DNA of 64,000 nucleotides from the NCBI RefSeq assembly GCF_012070565.1, contig NZ_JAAQRO010000022.1:342270-406269 (forward strand). Reading direction: 5' to 3'. The position numbers and the translations under genes are program-made. How positions within the stretch are numbered: the stretch's first letter is position 1; the number at the start of each line of letters is the position of its first letter. Shown piece by piece: positions 62,075 through 64,000 of this stretch. This stretch comes from Anaerosporobacter faecicola. Lineage in GTDB: Bacteria > Bacillota > Clostridia > Lachnospirales > Lachnospiraceae. The notes beneath the pieces were generated by a model. That model did no database searches and was not told where the DNA came from. It worked only from the letters and a program-made list of their open reading frames with translations.

Positions 62075-62821
62075 CTATTTCTTAATCGTAAATGTACAAT
62101 GTACAACAGCTGTAATCTCTTTTTCCAAAGACGTTGTATCACTCATACCATAATCGGATATCTCGTTGGAATACAGTGGGGTAATCTGCATAACACCCAT
62201 ATCGGCATAGGTTAAGTCACCTAATTTACTTCCTGCATTCTCTGCGATCATCTCTGCTCGTTTTCTTGCATCCTTGGTAGCTTCTGCAAGCATTGTTACC
62301 TTAATATCAGCTAACTTTGTATATAGATATTGTGGGTCATAAGACTGAAATTGTACACCATCATTAAGAAGTTCCGTTGCACTTCTTGAGATATCAGTTA
62401 CCTTATCAATATCACTAGACGTAATGGTCACTGTTTGACTCAGATCGTAATAATCCACTTCATTCGTGCTGTTTCCATACTCATCATTATAAAAATATGT
62501 ATTGGTGCTGATGGAAGAGAACACCACTTCATCCTCTGTGATTCCTAGACTCGTTAAGTACTTGCTTACTTTTTCTCTGCTTTTTTCCAAATCCGTATAT
62601 GCATCCGTTAATACCTTATTCTGTGAATGGAAATATCCCGTCCACACGATCAAATCGGATACAATCTGCTGTTTTGCGGAACCGGTTACGATGATGTTGG
62701 TCCGATCAGTCTTGATCTTCACAATCCCATTCACCCCGATTACTGCTGAAATAATAACTCCTGCTGCCAGTACAAGTGCAACAATGATGTTGCCTAGTAC
62801 CTTGTGTTTGTTTTCATTCAT
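62075..62821 (-). CDS. SIMPL (DUF541) domain protein
   Basis: A 248-residue exported or membrane-anchored protein. One N-terminal hydrophobic segment (about 8-28) precedes a SIMPL domain (TNIIVTGSAKQQIVSDLIVWTG at the start, DARKRAEMIAENAGSKLGDL in the middle, and a C-terminal strand VVHCTFTIKK). SIMPL proteins are often linked to stress protection of the cell envelope; the biochemical role is unclear. It is convergent with the sigma/anti-sigma pair. Confidence 0.9.
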   Translation of the reverse strand: MNENKHKVLGNIIVALVLAAGVIISAVIGVNGIVKIKTDRTNIIVTGSAKQQIVSDLIVWTGYFHSQNKVLTDAYTDLEKSREKVSKYLTSLGITEDEVVFSSISTNTYFYNDEYGNSTNEVDYYDLSQTVTITSSDIDKVTDISRSATELLNDGVQFQSYDPQYLYTKLADIKVTMLAEATKDARKRAEMIAENAGSKLGDLTYADMGVMQITPLYSNEISDYGMSDTTSLEKEITAVVHCTFTIKK

Positions 62822-62950
62822 AATGTCCCTCCGTATTTCACATTTATTTTAATAAATTTCCAATATTTATTATATGATACTACAGAGTTTTATACAATCG
62901 AATTATTTCTTAGCGTCGATCTCATAAAAGACCGTGTGTACCCATATCAC

Positions 62951-63850
62951 TTACTTTCCTAACAGATGCTTCTTCTCCCACTCAAAATCTCGATTCTTAT
63001 AGGAGAGAAATGTAAAGTAATCCAAGGTATTTAATAGGTCTGCACATTGTACTTCGCACTCCAACATGTTTATTGGGCACGTAAGCTTCTTGTCATAAAA
63101 TCTTTCTGTTCCATACAAAAATCCACCATCCAAACGATAGTATCCCATATATTCTGGTACACTAAGAGAACTTCCAAAATCTATGACGCCTTTGATCTGT
63201 TGGGTTTGTGCATCCCAGAATATATTGTTCCAGTGGAAATCAAGATGAGCAAATACCGCTTTTGCAGTTGATGATTGTTTCAGTTCCTCACTGTTTCTAT
63301 CAACAATTTCCATAATATGATCCGATTCCCCCTGCGTTAAGCTTCCAAAGTTTCTACAATCTGCTAGTGCAATCCCAACAATATTCCGATAAGAGTCTGT
63401 CCACTCTTTGTATTGTGAAATATTTCCATCACTATATACTGCACCAAACTGATCGAAAGTAATCTGGTTCATCTTCTCAACAAGCTTTAAAGCTTGTGTC
63501 TTGATTTCTAGTCGTTGCTGTTCTCCCATGTTTTCCCATGTATGTCCAACCATCTCATATGGAAGAAACTCTGTAATAATGAACTTGTTCTGTAGATCAC
63601 ATGCAATGATATCAGGGCATGGTATTCCCTGTTCTCTGCACAGTTTTGTTCCAATCATTTCGCGGGCAATCTGGTTTTCATAAAGAGTAGGCAGATTATT
63701 TTGCCCTTGCTCTTTAATGAAACAAGTCTGGTCTTCATAGCGAGCAATCCACGAAGTATTTACGTCTCCCTCACTGCATAACTTCACATGAATCTTATCA
63801 ATGTCTACTCCAAATACGTTCTCTAATTTTTCTTCAATCTCTTTTTTCAT
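62951..63850 (-). CDS. APH-family phosphotransferase
   Basis: A 299-residue kinase-fold protein of the aminoglycoside phosphotransferase/choline kinase group. Catalytic loop AHLDFHWNNI (His202, Asp204, Asn209) and metal-binding VIDFGSS (Asp224) are intact; EFLPYEMVGHTW lies in the hinge. It lacks features of a known resistance enzyme, so a metabolic small molecule (aminoglycoside-like sugar, choline, homoserine) is an equally good substrate. A short dyad GGTAGT/ACTACC lies upstream at 63872-63893. No gene is seen from 63851 to the window edge. Confidence 0.85.
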   Translation of the reverse strand: MKKEIEEKLENVFGVDIDKIHVKLCSEGDVNTSWIARYEDQTCFIKEQGQNNLPTLYENQIAREMIGTKLCREQGIPCPDIIACDLQNKFIITEFLPYEMVGHTWENMGEQQRLEIKTQALKLVEKMNQITFDQFGAVYSDGNISQYKEWTDSYRNIVGIALADCRNFGSLTQGESDHIMEIVDRNSEELKQSSTAKAVFAHLDFHWNNIFWDAQTQQIKGVIDFGSSLSVPEYMGYYRLDGGFLYGTERFYDKKLTCPINMLECEVQCADLLNTLDYFTFLSYKNRDFEWEKKHLLGK

Positions 63851-64000
63851 ATGTTATCCCCTTATAATAAAATGGTAGTGTCAAATTTTACTACCTTTTT
63901 TATTGTATAAACCTCGATTTTATGGGAGTTTGCAATAAAAAGAGCAATGACCTCCCTTTTTGAAGTATAATGTAGTCACCACAACAAACAAAATACGAAA

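Noticed and set aside
1..64000. CRISPR arrays, tRNA or rRNA genes, and IS transposases
   Set aside because: No regular short repeats with spacers, no cloverleaf candidates and no DDE or HUH transposase frames were seen; the only mobile element is the recombinase-bearing one.

Overview
This is a low-GC chromosome segment of a Gram-positive anaerobe, most likely a member of Lachnospiraceae. The evidence is AT-rich codon use, strong AGGAGG-type ribosome sites with several UUG and GUG starts, CUT1-type sugar ABC systems with AraC and LacI regulators, a BlaI/BlaR1-type pair, a DUF6323-type protein and a SigV/RsiV-type pair. No rRNA, tRNA or CRISPR array was seen. The species cannot be named from the sequence alone.

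Layout. (1) 0-8 kb holds housekeeping and surface genes: a DUF6323-like protein, an Ig-like-repeat surface protein, an unknown 375-aa protein, an extra RsmH-type methyltransferase, a Cof-type phosphatase, and a BlaR1-like membrane protease with its BlaI-type repressor and a large twin operator. (2) 8-14 kb is an Lpl-type sugar ABC transporter divergent from a membrane-bound AraC regulator. (3) 14.3-27.1 kb is a sucrose/raffinose-family utilisation locus on the minus strand: ABC importer, GH32, LacI, fructokinase, GH13 oligo-1,6-glucosidase type, GH36 alpha-galactosidase and sucrose phosphorylase. A LacI-type dyad sits on the -35 box of its first promoter. (4) 27.3-29.9 kb is a polymorphic toxin/immunity cassette with displaced toxin tails and small immunity-type genes, separated by related hairpins. 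(5) 30.2-35.5 kb is a response regulator, histidine kinase and MacB-type ABC exporter. (6) 35.6-40.3 kb holds TraX-like, HAD and ProX genes and the 3' part of yyaL.

(7) From about 40.25 to 51.67 kb an integrative element of about 11.4 kb splits yyaL. Both attachment junctions can be read. They share the 9-bp core CCAATGACA, and the rebuilt attP is a 50-bp near-dyad with arms TAGGTAAA and TTTACCTA. Joining the two chromosomal flanks restores an in-frame yyaL. The element encodes a large serine recombinase beside its left end, a 47-aa companion protein, a DEAD/DEAH helicase-like protein and a small serine recombinase. It also carries two insulated cargo operons that look like anti-phage or stress modules. 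One is a three-gene unit (two HEPN-type proteins and a membrane protein). The other is a two-gene unit (a DUF5677-like protein and an unknown 361-aa protein). No capsid or conjugation genes were found. This element is the most interesting part of the window.

(8) 51.7-64 kb returns to the chromosome: the stranded yyaL 5' end, an MBL-fold hydrolase, a membrane chemoreceptor, a SlyD-type FKBP, a small soluble chemoreceptor-like protein behind a long leader hairpin, a DUF11-repeat protein with a Cys-rich partner, an ECF sigma factor with an RsiV-like anti-sigma factor and a likely autoregulatory promoter, a SIMPL protein, and an APH-family phosphotransferase.
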